Below, piece after piece: positions 16,612 to 25,099 of a stretch of DNA of 64,000 nucleotides. A program made the position numbers and the translations under genes. The number at the start of each line of letters is the position of its first letter. The first letter of the stretch is position 1. Origin of the DNA: Paracoccaceae bacterium (lineage in GTDB: Bacteria; Pseudomonadota; Alphaproteobacteria; Rhodobacterales; Rhodobacteraceae); NCBI GenBank assembly GCA_014879735.1, contig JACSRN010000055.1, positions 34,913 through 98,912 on the forward strand. Reading direction: 5' to 3'. The notes beneath the pieces were generated by a model that was not told the DNA's origin, did not search any database, and worked only from the letters and a program-made list of their open reading frames with translations.

Positions 16612-17118
16612 ATGCCACGCGCATTCGTCACCTTCGTCCGGCTGGTCGAGCGGGTGAACTATATTGTCGGCCGCGGCGCGATGTATCTGCTGTTCGTGCT
16701 GGCCGGCGTCCTGTTGTGGTCGATCATCGCCAAGGCGGCCGGCTCGCCGCCGCTTTGGACGCAGGAGATGGCGCAGTTCACCATGGTGGCCTATTTCGTC
16801 CTGGGGGGCGCCTATTCGCTGCAACTGGGCGCCAATGTACGGATGGATCTGCTGTACGGCCGCTGGTCGACCCGCACCCAGGCCGCCGTCGACGCCGTGA
16901 CGGTTTTCGCGATGATCTTCTTTCTGGCCGTGGTTCTCTACGGCGGGATCGACAGCACGATCTATGCGCTCGAAATCGGCGAGCGGTCCCGCACGGTCTG
17001 GCGGCCCTATATGGCACCGATCAAGATCGTGATCTGCGTCGGCGTCTTTCTGATGATCCTGCAGTCTCTGGCTTTCCTGATCCGCGATGTCGCGCGACTG
17101 CGCGGAGAGGAAATCTGA
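16612..17118 (+). CDS. dctQ: TRAP transporter small permease (DctQ)
   Basis: The product has 168 aa and four hydrophobic helices, as usual for DctQ (about 18-45, 52-75, 92-118 and 135-160). It contains the conserved TQEMAQFTMVAYFVLGGAYSLQLGANVRMDLLYGRW. It forms the inner-membrane complex with the large DctM subunit, driving sodium-dependent uptake of a solute delivered by the periplasmic protein. Its stop overlaps the DctM start (TGATG). It is the first gene of the catabolic operon. Confidence 0.93.
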   Translation: MPRAFVTFVRLVERVNYIVGRGAMYLLFVLAGVLLWSIIAKAAGSPPLWTQEMAQFTMVAYFVLGGAYSLQLGANVRMDLLYGRWSTRTQAAVDAVTVFAMIFFLAVVLYGGIDSTIYALEIGERSRTVWRPYMAPIKIVICVGVFLMILQSLAFLIRDVARLRGEEI

Positions 17119-18458
17119 TGGATTACAACTACATCGCACTTGTGATGTTCGGCGGCATGGTCATCCTGCTGCTGACGGGCCAGCGCGTGTTTGCCGTGAT
17201 CGGCTTTGTTGCGGCGCTGGCGGCGCTGGCGCTGTGGGGCACGGGCGGCAGCGCCATTCCCTTTACCAGCACGATCAAGCTGATGAACTGGTATCCGATG
17301 CTGACGCTGCCGATGTTCGTCTGGATGGGCTATGTCATGTCGGAAACCCGCATGGCGGATGATCTGTACCGGATGTTTCACGTCTGGTTCGGCCCGATCC
17401 CGGGCGGGCTGGCCATCGGGACAATCCTGCTGATGGTGCTGATCTCGGCCATGAACGGGCTATCCGTGGCGGGCCTGGCCATCGGCGCCACCATCGCCCT
17501 ACCCGAGATGCTGAAGCGCGGCTACGACAAGGTGCTGATCACCGGCGTCATTCAGGGCGGATCCAGCCTGGGGATCCTCATCCCGCCCTCGGTTGTCCTG
17601 GTGCTCTACGCCATGATCGCCCGGCAGCCGGTCGGGCAACTCTGGCTGGCCGGGGTGTTCCCGGGCCTGCTGATGGCCGGCGTCTTCATCCTCTACATCA
17701 TCATCCGCTGTCTGGCGAACCCGGGCCTTGCCCCGCCGCTGGATGCCGAGGAGCGGAATGTACCTTGGTCCGAGAAGCTGCGCCTGCTTTCGGCCGGCAT
17801 ATTGCCCGTGGGCATTTTCGTGGCCATGATGGGGCCTTTCATCTATGGCTGGGCAAGCCTTGTCGAGGCCTCGGTCATCGGCGCCACCATTGCGACGCTG
17901 GTGGCCGTGCTGCGCGGGCGCATGACGAAACGGGTGTTCGAAAGCTGCGCAGTCCAGACGCTGGGCGTGTCGGCCATGTTCATGTGGATCATCCTGGCCG
18001 CGCTGGCCTTTGGCGCGGTGTTCGACGGGCTTGGCGCTGTAAAGGCGCTGGAACAGGTGTTCCTGCAGGATCTCGGGCTGTCGCCCTGGACCATCCTGAT
18101 CCTGATGCAGCTTTCGTTTCTGGTGATGGGCATGTTCCTCGACGACACGGCAATGCTGGTCATCGTGGCGCCGCTTTACGTGCCGCTCGTCGCCAAGCTC
18201 GACCTCGGGATGAGCCCGCAGGACGCGCTGATCTGGTACGGTGTGCTCTACACCATCACCTGCCAGATTGCCTATATCACGCCGCCCTTCGGCTATAACC
18301 TGTTCCTGATGCGGGCTATGGCGCCCGATCATGTGACGCTGGCCGACATCTACCGCTCGATCGGACCGATCGTGATATTGATGATCCTTACGCTGATCAT
18401 CGTCATGGCCTTTCCCGAAATCGCGCTGTGGCTGCCGCATCAGATCTATGGAAGCTGA
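17118..18458 (+). CDS. dctM: TRAP transporter large permease (DctM)
   Basis: The product has 446 aa and about 11-12 membrane helices, the normal DctM size. Typical stretches are MLTLPMFVWMGYVMSETRMADDLYRM, GGLAIGTILLMVLISAMNGLSVAG, GSSLGILIPPSVVLVLYAM, MGMFLDDTAMLVI and AYITPPFGYNLFLM. It forms the elevator-type transport core together with DctQ. The start at 17118 is used because it overlaps the dctQ stop; the long open frame upstream belongs to other genes read out of frame. Confidence 0.95.
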   Translation: MDYNYIALVMFGGMVILLLTGQRVFAVIGFVAALAALALWGTGGSAIPFTSTIKLMNWYPMLTLPMFVWMGYVMSETRMADDLYRMFHVWFGPIPGGLAIGTILLMVLISAMNGLSVAGLAIGATIALPEMLKRGYDKVLITGVIQGGSSLGILIPPSVVLVLYAMIARQPVGQLWLAGVFPGLLMAGVFILYIIIRCLANPGLAPPLDAEERNVPWSEKLRLLSAGILPVGIFVAMMGPFIYGWASLVEASVIGATIATLVAVLRGRMTKRVFESCAVQTLGVSAMFMWIILAALAFGAVFDGLGAVKALEQVFLQDLGLSPWTILILMQLSFLVMGMFLDDTAMLVIVAPLYVPLVAKLDLGMSPQDALIWYGVLYTITCQIAYITPPFGYNLFLMRAMAPDHVTLADIYRSIGPIVILMILTLIIVMAFPEIALWLPHQIYGS

Positions 18459-18510
18459 AAAAATGAGAGGCGGACGAACCGCCCCCATCAACCAACGGAG
18501 GTAAGCAAGA

Positions 18511-19551
18511 ATGACGACGACCAGACGGAAATTCCTTTCGCACGGTGCTCTGGCCGGGGCGGCGGCGATGGCCGCGCCCGCGGTTCATGCCCAGACCGCG
18601 CCGATCAAGTGGCGGTTGCAGACCTATGCCGGGGCCGCCCTGGGCGAGCATGTGGTGAAGCCTGCCATCGACGCCTTCAACAAGATCGCCGCCGGGCAGA
18701 TGGAAATCGAACTCTACTTCGCCGACCAGCTGGTGCCGACGTCGGAACTGTTCCGGGCCATGCAGGCGGGCACCATCGACGCTGTCCAGTCGGATGACGA
18801 TTCGATGCAGTCGCCGACCGAAGTCACCGTCTTCGGCGGCTACTTCCCCCTTGCCCTGCGCTATTCGCTGGACGTGCCGGTGCTGTTCAACCAATACGGG
18901 CTGGCGCAGATCTGGGCCGAGGAATACGCCAAGGTCGGCGTGCAGCACATCTCGGCCGGCTCCTGGGATCCCTGCAACTTTGCTACCAAGGAACCGATCA
19001 ACAGCCTGGCCGACCTGAACGGCAAGCGCGTCTTCACCTTTCCGACGGCGGGCCGGTTCCTGGCGCAATTCGGCGTGGTGCCGATGCAACTGCCATGGGA
19101 AGACGTGCAGGTCGCGCTGCAGACGGGCGAGCTGGACGGGATCGCCTGGTCGGGCATCACCGAGGATTACACGGTGGGCTGGGCCGATGTGACCAAGTAC
19201 TTCCTGAGCAACGCCATCTCGGGTGCCTGGATCGGGCATTTCTTCGCCAATGCCGAGCGCTGGGCTGCGGTGCCGCCGCATCTGCAGGAGTTGATGCGGG
19301 TCTGTTTCGAGTCGTCGCATTACTACCGGCAGTGGTGGTATTGGGGCGGCGAGGCCAATCTGCGCGTGACCGGCACCAAGCTGCAACTGACCACGATCCC
19401 CGACGAGGAATGGGCAACCGTGGAACAGGCGGCCGCCAAGTTCTGGGACGAGGTCGCCGCGGAATCGGAGGTCAAGGCGAAGGTGGTCAACATCATCAAG
19501 CAATACAATGATGCAATGACCAAGGCCGGCCCGCCCTACCGCTTCGGCTGA
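18511..19551 (+). CDS. dctP: TRAP transporter substrate-binding protein (DctP), Tat-exported
   Basis: The product has 346 aa. The N-terminus MTTTRRKFLSHGALAGAAAMAAPAVHA carries a twin-arginine motif and cleavage site near 27. The mature part is a DctP fold: WRLQTYAGAALGEHVVKPAIDAFN, GQMEIELYFADQLVPTSELF, DLNGKRVFTFPTAGRFLAQFG and LQTGELDGIAWSGITEDYTVGW. The aromatic-rich pocket (several Trp and Tyr, such as YYRQWWYWGG) and the neighbouring enzymes hint at an amine or amino-alcohol ligand rather than a simple dicarboxylate, but the usual ligand-binding Arg is also present. GGAGG precedes the start. Confidence 0.93.
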   Translation: MTTTRRKFLSHGALAGAAAMAAPAVHAQTAPIKWRLQTYAGAALGEHVVKPAIDAFNKIAAGQMEIELYFADQLVPTSELFRAMQAGTIDAVQSDDDSMQSPTEVTVFGGYFPLALRYSLDVPVLFNQYGLAQIWAEEYAKVGVQHISAGSWDPCNFATKEPINSLADLNGKRVFTFPTAGRFLAQFGVVPMQLPWEDVQVALQTGELDGIAWSGITEDYTVGWADVTKYFLSNAISGAWIGHFFANAERWAAVPPHLQELMRVCFESSHYYRQWWYWGGEANLRVTGTKLQLTTIPDEEWATVEQAAAKFWDEVAAESEVKAKVVNIIKQYNDAMTKAGPPYRFG

Positions 19552-19573
19552 TCCCGCAGGCATATGATGCAAG

Positions 19574-19597
19574 GCGCGGGCGGCCTGCTGCCCGCGC
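19574..19597 (+). terminator. GC hairpin after dctP
   Basis: A perfect 8-bp stem GCGCGGGC/GCCCGCGC with an 8-nt loop starts 22 bp after the dctP stop. There is no U-run. It may partly terminate or stabilise the transporter transcript before the enzyme genes. Confidence 0.5.
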
Positions 19598-19637
19598 AAC
19601 CCAGAGACGTTGGTGAGAGGGAGGGAGAGGACAAGAC

Positions 19638-19706
19638 ATGGCGATCCGGACCGACTGCTGGCCCCGCAAGCCCGAATTCGGCGGCGGGCCGTTCCGTACA
19701 GCCTGA
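19638..19706 (+). CDS. Possible 22-codon leader peptide before the glutamine-synthetase-like gene
   Basis: ATG at 19638 follows a very strong purine-rich ribosome binding site (GAGGGAGGGAGAGG). The frame MAIRTDCWPRKPEFGGGPFR-TA ends 44 bp before the next gene start, which itself has a weak ribosome binding site. The peptide could couple translation or sense an amino acid (Cys-Trp-Pro-Arg-Lys run). It may equally be a chance frame. Confidence 0.35.
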   Translation: MAIRTDCWPRKPEFGGGPFRTA

Positions 19707-19750
19707 GCAGTTCTTCCCTTTCCCCATTTCTCTTTCAAGACGAGACCAAG

Positions 19751-21118
19751 ATGCCCGGAAACCTGACCCTTGACACGCTGAAGGCCGCCGTAGCGACCGG
19801 CGAGATCGACACAGTTGTCGTCGCCGCGCCCGACATGCAGGGCCGCCTCATGGGCAAGCGCTTTCACGCCGAATTCTTCCTGAACGGCGGATACGAGGAA
19901 ACGCATTGCTGCAATTACCTGCTGGCGGTGGACATGGAGATGGACACCGTCCCCGGCTACAAGACCAGCAGCTGGGAACGCGGCTATGGCGATTACGTCA
20001 TGAAGCCCGACCTCGCCACCCTGCGCCGCGTGCCCTGGCTGCCGGGCACCGCGCTCTGCCTGGCTGACCTTCTGGACCACGACAGCCATGAAGAGGTATC
20101 GGTCTCGCCCCGCGCGATCCTGAAGAAACAGATCGCCCGCGCCCGTGCGCTGGGGTTCGAGGCGATGATGGCGACCGAGCTGGAGTTCTATATCTTCGAG
20201 AATTCCTACGACAACCTGCGCGACGGCGGGCTCTCGGCGCTGAAGCCGATCTCGGGCTATAACGAGGATTACCACATCTTCCAGACCACCAAGGAAGAGG
20301 GGCTGATGCGGGCCGTCCGCAACGGCCTTTATGGCGCGGGAATCCCGGTCGAAAACACCAAGGGCGAAGCCGATGCCGGCCAGCACGAGGTGAACTACCG
20401 CTACTCCCACGGGCTGGACACCGCCGACAACCACACCATCGTCAAGCAGGCGGTGAAGGAAATCGCCCATGCGCAGGGCAAGTCGGTGACGTTCATGGCC
20501 AAATATGATCACCGCAAGGCGGGATCTTCGGCCCATGTGCACCAGAGCCTGTGGACAGGCGACGGCAAGCCCGCCTTCTTCAACCCCGACACCCGGCACG
20601 GCATGTCGGAGGTGATGGAGCATTTTCTCGCCGGGCAACTGACCCATGCCGAGGAAATCACGGCCTTCCTTGCGCCTTATGTCAACAGCTACAAGCGGTT
20701 CTGCATCGGCCTTTTCGCGCCGACCAAGGCGGTCTGGTCGGCTGACAACCGCACGGCAGGGTTCCGCATCTGCGGGCTGCACACAAAGGCCATCCGGGTG
20801 GAATGCCGCATTCCCGGCAGCGACGTGAACCCCTATCTGACCTGTGCCGCACTGCTGGCGGCGGGGCTGGAGGGGGTCGAGCAGAAGATGGCGCTGGAAC
20901 CCGAACAGACCGGCGACATGTATACGACCGCCGGCATCCGCGAGATCCCGAAGACCCTGCGCGCCGCCGCCGCCCGGCTGGACGGCAGCGCCATGCTGCG
21001 CCGCGCCTTCGGCGACGACGTGGTCGACCACTACGTCCACAACGCCGAATGGGAGATCTCCGAGACCGACCGCGTCGTGACCGATTTCGAACTGCGGCGC
21101 CTGCTCGAGCGGGCGTAA
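19751..21118 (+). CDS. Glutamine-synthetase-family gamma-glutamylamide synthetase
   Basis: The product has 455 aa. It is a GS fold of the PuuA-like branch: beta-grasp N-terminus with DTVVVAAPDMQGRLMGKR, catalytic ELEFYIFENSYDNL, GEADAGQHEVNYRYS, KYDHRKAGSSAHVHQSLW, and the ATP/glutamate loop NRTAGFRICG with RVECRIPGSDVNPYL. This branch joins glutamate through its gamma-carboxyl to an amine (putrescine, ethanolamine, alkylamines) rather than to ammonia. It sits between a TRAP transporter and ALDH/ADH/FAD oxidase genes, fitting protection of an amine before oxidation. The true substrate cannot be named. Confidence 0.87.
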   Translation: MPGNLTLDTLKAAVATGEIDTVVVAAPDMQGRLMGKRFHAEFFLNGGYEETHCCNYLLAVDMEMDTVPGYKTSSWERGYGDYVMKPDLATLRRVPWLPGTALCLADLLDHDSHEEVSVSPRAILKKQIARARALGFEAMMATELEFYIFENSYDNLRDGGLSALKPISGYNEDYHIFQTTKEEGLMRAVRNGLYGAGIPVENTKGEADAGQHEVNYRYSHGLDTADNHTIVKQAVKEIAHAQGKSVTFMAKYDHRKAGSSAHVHQSLWTGDGKPAFFNPDTRHGMSEVMEHFLAGQLTHAEEITAFLAPYVNSYKRFCIGLFAPTKAVWSADNRTAGFRICGLHTKAIRVECRIPGSDVNPYLTCAALLAAGLEGVEQKMALEPEQTGDMYTTAGIREIPKTLRAAAARLDGSAMLRRAFGDDVVDHYVHNAEWEISETDRVVTDFELRRLLERA

Positions 21119-21129
21119 CTCTGGCCTCC

Positions 21130-21147
21130 GGGCGGGAAACCCCGCCC
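21130..21147 (+). terminator. GC hairpin after the glutamine-synthetase-like gene
   Basis: A perfect 7-bp stem GGGCGGG/CCCGCCC with AAAC loop begins 12 bp after the stop and is followed by a run of C residues (to 21154) rather than T. It could be a pause, mRNA-stabilising element or weak terminator inside the operon. Confidence 0.4.
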
Positions 21148-21191
21148 CCCCCCCGATAACGGCGGGCACGCCCCGCCTTGATGGTGACGGA

Positions 21192-22571
21192 ATGAAACCA
21201 ATTCAACTGATTTCCCCTGTCGACGGCCGGGTCTTTGCCGAGCGGATGCCGCTGTCGCCCGAGGCGGCGGGAAAGGTCGTGGCCGATGCCCGCGCCGCAC
21301 AAAGACCCTGGTCGGCCCGACCGCTGGAGGAGCGGATCGCCCTGGTCAAGGCCGGGGTGAAGAAGCTCAACGAGATGAAGGAGGTCGTGGTCGAGGAGTT
21401 GGCCTGGCAGATGGGCCGGCCCACGCGCTTTGGCGGCGAATTTGGCGGCGTGAATGCCCGTACCGAATATATGTGCGACATCGCGGCCGAGACGCTGGCG
21501 CCCCGGGTCATCGAGGATTCGGCCGCCTTCCGGCGCTATCTGGTGCGCGAAGCGCTGGGCGTGGTCTTCATCGTGGCGCCCTGGAACTATCCCTATCTGA
21601 CCACGATCAACACGCTGGTGCCGGCGCTGGTCGCCGGCAACACGGTGATCCTGAAGCAATCCTCGCAGACCCTGGTGGCGGGGGAACGCCTGGCCGAGGC
21701 CTTCCATGCCGCAGGCGTGCCCACGGACGTTTTCCAGAACGTGGTCCTCGACCATCCCACGACCGAGGCGCTGATCAGGTCGCGGGCCTTCAGCTTCATC
21801 AACTTCACCGGATCGGTCGGCGGCGGCGCGGCGATGGAGCGGGCAGCGGCGGGCACCTTCACCCCGCTCGGACTGGAACTCGGCGGCAAGGATCCCGGCT
21901 ATGTCCGCGCCGATGCCAACCTCGATGCAGCCGTCGACACGCTGATGGATGGGGCGATGTTCAACTCGGGACAATGCTGCTGCGGGATCGAGCGGATCTA
22001 TGTCCATGAATCCCTGTTCGACAGTTTCGTCGAGAAGGCGGTGGCCTGGACCAATGCCCTGAAGCTGGGCAACCCGTTCGACCCGTCGACCACGCTTGGA
22101 CCGATGGCCAACGCCCGCTTTGCCCGGGTGGTGCGCGACCAGATCGCCGAGGCAATCAGCATGGGCGCCAGGCCGCTGATCGACCCGGCGAATTTCCCGG
22201 CCGACGACGGCGGCGCCTATCTTGCGCCGCAGATCCTGGTGAACGTCGATCACGGCATGAAGGTGATGATGGAAGAATCCTTCGGCCCCGTTGTCGGCAT
22301 CATGGCGGTGAAGGACGATGAAGAGGCGATCCGGCTGATGAACGACAGCCCCTATGGGCTGACCGCCAGCATCTGGACCAGCGACTATGACACCGCCAGC
22401 GCCATCGGCGCCCGGATCGAAACCGGGACGATCTTCATGAACCGGGCCGACTATCTTGACCCGGCACTGTGCTGGACCGGCTGCAAGGACACCGGCCGGG
22501 GCGGCAGCCTGTCCTATCTGGGTTATCTTTCCGTAACCCGTTCGAAATCCTATCATCTTAAGAAGGTGTGA
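21192..22571 (+). CDS. NAD(P)-dependent aldehyde dehydrogenase
   Basis: The product has 459 aa, slightly short for the family (usually about 480). Signature features are VAPWNYPYLTTINTLVPALVAGNTVILKQSSQT, FTGSVGGG for the cofactor, ELGGKDPGYV with the general-base Glu, and NSGQCCCGIERIYV with the catalytic Cys. In this locus it should oxidise the aldehyde made by the adjacent alcohol dehydrogenase or amine oxidase, probably as a gamma-glutamyl derivative. It is separated from the next gene by one base, so the two are co-translated. Confidence 0.93.
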   Translation: MKPIQLISPVDGRVFAERMPLSPEAAGKVVADARAAQRPWSARPLEERIALVKAGVKKLNEMKEVVVEELAWQMGRPTRFGGEFGGVNARTEYMCDIAAETLAPRVIEDSAAFRRYLVREALGVVFIVAPWNYPYLTTINTLVPALVAGNTVILKQSSQTLVAGERLAEAFHAAGVPTDVFQNVVLDHPTTEALIRSRAFSFINFTGSVGGGAAMERAAAGTFTPLGLELGGKDPGYVRADANLDAAVDTLMDGAMFNSGQCCCGIERIYVHESLFDSFVEKAVAWTNALKLGNPFDPSTTLGPMANARFARVVRDQIAEAISMGARPLIDPANFPADDGGAYLAPQILVNVDHGMKVMMEESFGPVVGIMAVKDDEEAIRLMNDSPYGLTASIWTSDYDTASAIGARIETGTIFMNRADYLDPALCWTGCKDTGRGGSLSYLGYLSVTRSKSYHLKKV

Positions 22572-22572
22572 G

Positions 22573-23733
22573 ATGTCTCACGGCGTTCCCAATCGCAACT
22601 GGTCTTACCCGACCGCGATCAAGTTCGGCGTCGGCCGCATTGCCGAACTGGCCGACCATGCCCGGGCGGCGGGGCTGCGAAAGCCCCTCCTCGTCACCGA
22701 TAAGGCGCTGGCAAGCCTGCCGATCACCGCGCAGGCGCTGGACGTGCTTGAAGCGGCAGGCCTGGGCCGGGCCGTGTTCTCCGAGGTGGATGCCAACCCG
22801 AACGAGAAGAACATGGCCGACGGCATCGTCGCCTTCAGGGCCGGGGACCATGATGGCGTGATCTGCTTCGGTGGCGGCTCCGCGCTTGACCTGGGCAAGA
22901 TGATCGCGCTGATGGCCGGCCAGCGGGCGGATCTGTCGGTCTGGGATCTGGAAGACATCGACGACTGGTATACCCGGGCGGATGGCGCCAGGATCGCGCC
23001 GGTGATCGCGGTGCCCACCACCGCCGGCACCGGGTCCGAAGTTGGCCGCGCCGGCGTGCTGACCAATTCGCAGACCCACAAGAAGAAGATCATCTTCCAC
23101 CCCAGGCTGATGCCGGCCGTCACCATCTGCGATCCCGCGCTGACCGTGGGCATGCCCAAGTTCATCACCGCAGGCACCGGGATGGATGCGCTGGCGCATT
23201 GCCTGGAGGCCTATTGCAGCCCCTTCTACCACCCGATGAGCCAGGGCATCGCGCTGGAGGGCATGCGCCTGGTGTTCGAGAATCTGCGCGAAGTCTATCA
23301 GAACCCGACGAATCTGGTGGCCCGCGGCCATATGATGAGCGCGGCCGCCATGGGCGCCGTGGCGTTCCAGAAGGGGCTTGGCGCGATCCATTCGCTCAGC
23401 CATCCGGTCGGCGCAGTCTACAACACCCACCACGGCACCACGAATGCCGTGGTCATGCCGATGGTGCTGGAGTTCAACCGCCCCGCCATCGAGGGCCGGA
23501 TCGACGCCGCCGCCGCCTACCTGGGCTTTGACGGCGGCTTTGCGGGTTTTCATGACCAGATCATGGAATTGCGCGCGGCGCTGGCCATCCCCGAGACGCT
23601 GTCCGCCATGGGCGTTCTCTACAAGGACCTCGACATGCTGACGGAAATGGCGCTGGAAGATCCGTCCTGCGCCGGCAATCCCGTCGAGATGACGCGCGAG
23701 AACACCCGCGCCCTTTACGACGCCTGCATGTAG
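22573..23733 (+). CDS. Iron-containing alcohol dehydrogenase
   Basis: The product has 386 aa, group III metal-dependent ADH. Visible are the NAD-binding GGGSALDLGKMIAL (about 97-110), VPTTAGTGSEVG, and metal ligands in GMDALAHCLEAYCS, GAIHSLSHPVG and TNAVVMP. Such enzymes interconvert an alcohol and aldehyde with NAD. Together with the ALDH one base upstream it would carry an alcohol group to the acid, which supports an amino alcohol as the substrate of the locus. Confidence 0.93.
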   Translation: MSHGVPNRNWSYPTAIKFGVGRIAELADHARAAGLRKPLLVTDKALASLPITAQALDVLEAAGLGRAVFSEVDANPNEKNMADGIVAFRAGDHDGVICFGGGSALDLGKMIALMAGQRADLSVWDLEDIDDWYTRADGARIAPVIAVPTTAGTGSEVGRAGVLTNSQTHKKKIIFHPRLMPAVTICDPALTVGMPKFITAGTGMDALAHCLEAYCSPFYHPMSQGIALEGMRLVFENLREVYQNPTNLVARGHMMSAAAMGAVAFQKGLGAIHSLSHPVGAVYNTHHGTTNAVVMPMVLEFNRPAIEGRIDAAAAYLGFDGGFAGFHDQIMELRAALAIPETLSAMGVLYKDLDMLTEMALEDPSCAGNPVEMTRENTRALYDACM

Positions 23734-23803
23734 GGCCAGGGATGGGCGGGCCCGCCCATCCATCACCTCTCTCTTCCCGCGCGCGCCCCCGCAAGGCCCG
23801 ATC

Positions 23804-25048
23804 ATGACCCAGCCCCCTTTGAGCGAAATCGCCATTCTCGGCGCGGGGGTCATCGGCATGGCCATCGCCGAGCGCCTGGCAGCCGAGGGCCATGAGGTGG
23901 TGCTGGTTGATCCCGGCGATCCGGGCATGGCGGCCAGCTACGGCAATGCCGGGACCATTGCCGACTATGCGGTGCTGCCGGTCGGCACTCCCGAAGTGTT
24001 GCGCAACCTGCCGACGCTTCTGTTCGACCGCAACTCGCCGCTGGCGATCCGCCATGCCGCGCTTCCGGTGCTGATGCCCTGGCTGCTGCGCTTTGCCCGC
24101 CAGTCGATGCCCGGGGCGGCAGCCCGCAACGCCGGGGCCATTGCCGCGCTGCTGGCGGGGGCGGCGCCGCTCTGGCGCGATCTGGCCGGCCGGATCGGCG
24201 CGACCGACCTGCTGCGCGAGAAGGGTTGCCTCTATCTGTACCGTACCGCCGCCCAGCGCCGCGCAGCCGAGGCGGATATGGCCGGCCGCCGCGCGCTGGG
24301 CGTATCGGTCGAACTGCTGGATGCGCCCGCGCTGGCCGCGCTGGAACCCGGCCTGCCGGATCTGGCCGGCGCCGCCTTCTTCCCCGGCGCAATCTTCCTG
24401 TCCGATCCCGGCGCCGTCATGCGCCGGCTGGCGGCCCATCTCTCCCCCGCCGTGCCGCATCTGCGCGCCCGTGCAGAGCGGCTGGTCCGGCGGGAGGATG
24501 GTGTTCACGTCCTCGGGTCCCGACTGCACCTGCGGGCGCGCCGCGTGGTGATCGCCGCCGGCGCCCATTCCCGGGCGCTGGCTGCGCAGGCCGGCAGCGC
24601 CGTTCCGCTGGAGACCGAGCGGGGCTATCATGTCGAATGGGACATGGCTTCGGTACCGCCGCCACTGACCCGCCCCTCCTGCCTGACCGAGCGCGGCTTC
24701 TACCTCTGCCCGATGACCGGGCGTCTGCGGGCGGCCGGGACCGTCGAACTTGGCGGGCTGCACCTGCCCCCCTCGCCCCACCGGATCGCCAGGCTGGCCG
24801 AGGGCGCGCGGATGCTCCTCCCCGATCTCGGCCCGCCCGATCGCGACTGGATGGGCTTTCGCCCCTCGATGCCCGACAGCCTGCCGGTGATCGGCCCCTC
24901 AGGCGGGGGCGATGACGTGATCCTTGCCTTCGGGCACGGGCATCTCGGGATGACACTGGCGCCGGTAACGGCGGGCCTTGTCGCCGATTTCATCGCCCGG
25001 CGACCGCCCACCCGCACGGTGCAGGCGCTGCGGCCGGGCCGGTTCTGA
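23804..25048 (+). CDS. FAD-dependent amine/D-amino acid oxidoreductase (DadA-like)
   Basis: The product has 414 aa. The N-terminal dinucleotide site IAILGAGVIGMAIAERLAAEGHEVVLVD (about 9-36) and the C-terminal GFRPSMPDSLPVIGPS with FGHGHLGMTLAPVTAG are typical of the DAO superfamily. Family members oxidise the C-N bond of an amino acid or secondary amine with FAD and pass electrons to oxygen or quinone. As last gene of the cluster it may release the amine nitrogen or a gamma-glutamylated amine (PuuB-like role). It has a 70-bp gap after the ADH gene. Confidence 0.88.
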   Translation: MTQPPLSEIAILGAGVIGMAIAERLAAEGHEVVLVDPGDPGMAASYGNAGTIADYAVLPVGTPEVLRNLPTLLFDRNSPLAIRHAALPVLMPWLLRFARQSMPGAAARNAGAIAALLAGAAPLWRDLAGRIGATDLLREKGCLYLYRTAAQRRAAEADMAGRRALGVSVELLDAPALAALEPGLPDLAGAAFFPGAIFLSDPGAVMRRLAAHLSPAVPHLRARAERLVRREDGVHVLGSRLHLRARRVVIAAGAHSRALAAQAGSAVPLETERGYHVEWDMASVPPPLTRPSCLTERGFYLCPMTGRLRAAGTVELGGLHLPPSPHRIARLAEGARMLLPDLGPPDRDWMGFRPSMPDSLPVIGPSGGGDDVILAFGHGHLGMTLAPVTAGLVADFIARRPPTRTVQALRPGRF

Positions 25049-25099
25049 ACCTCGGTCCTGAACTGTGCCCGCCGCGCCGCCTGCTGCCGTCCAAGCCCG

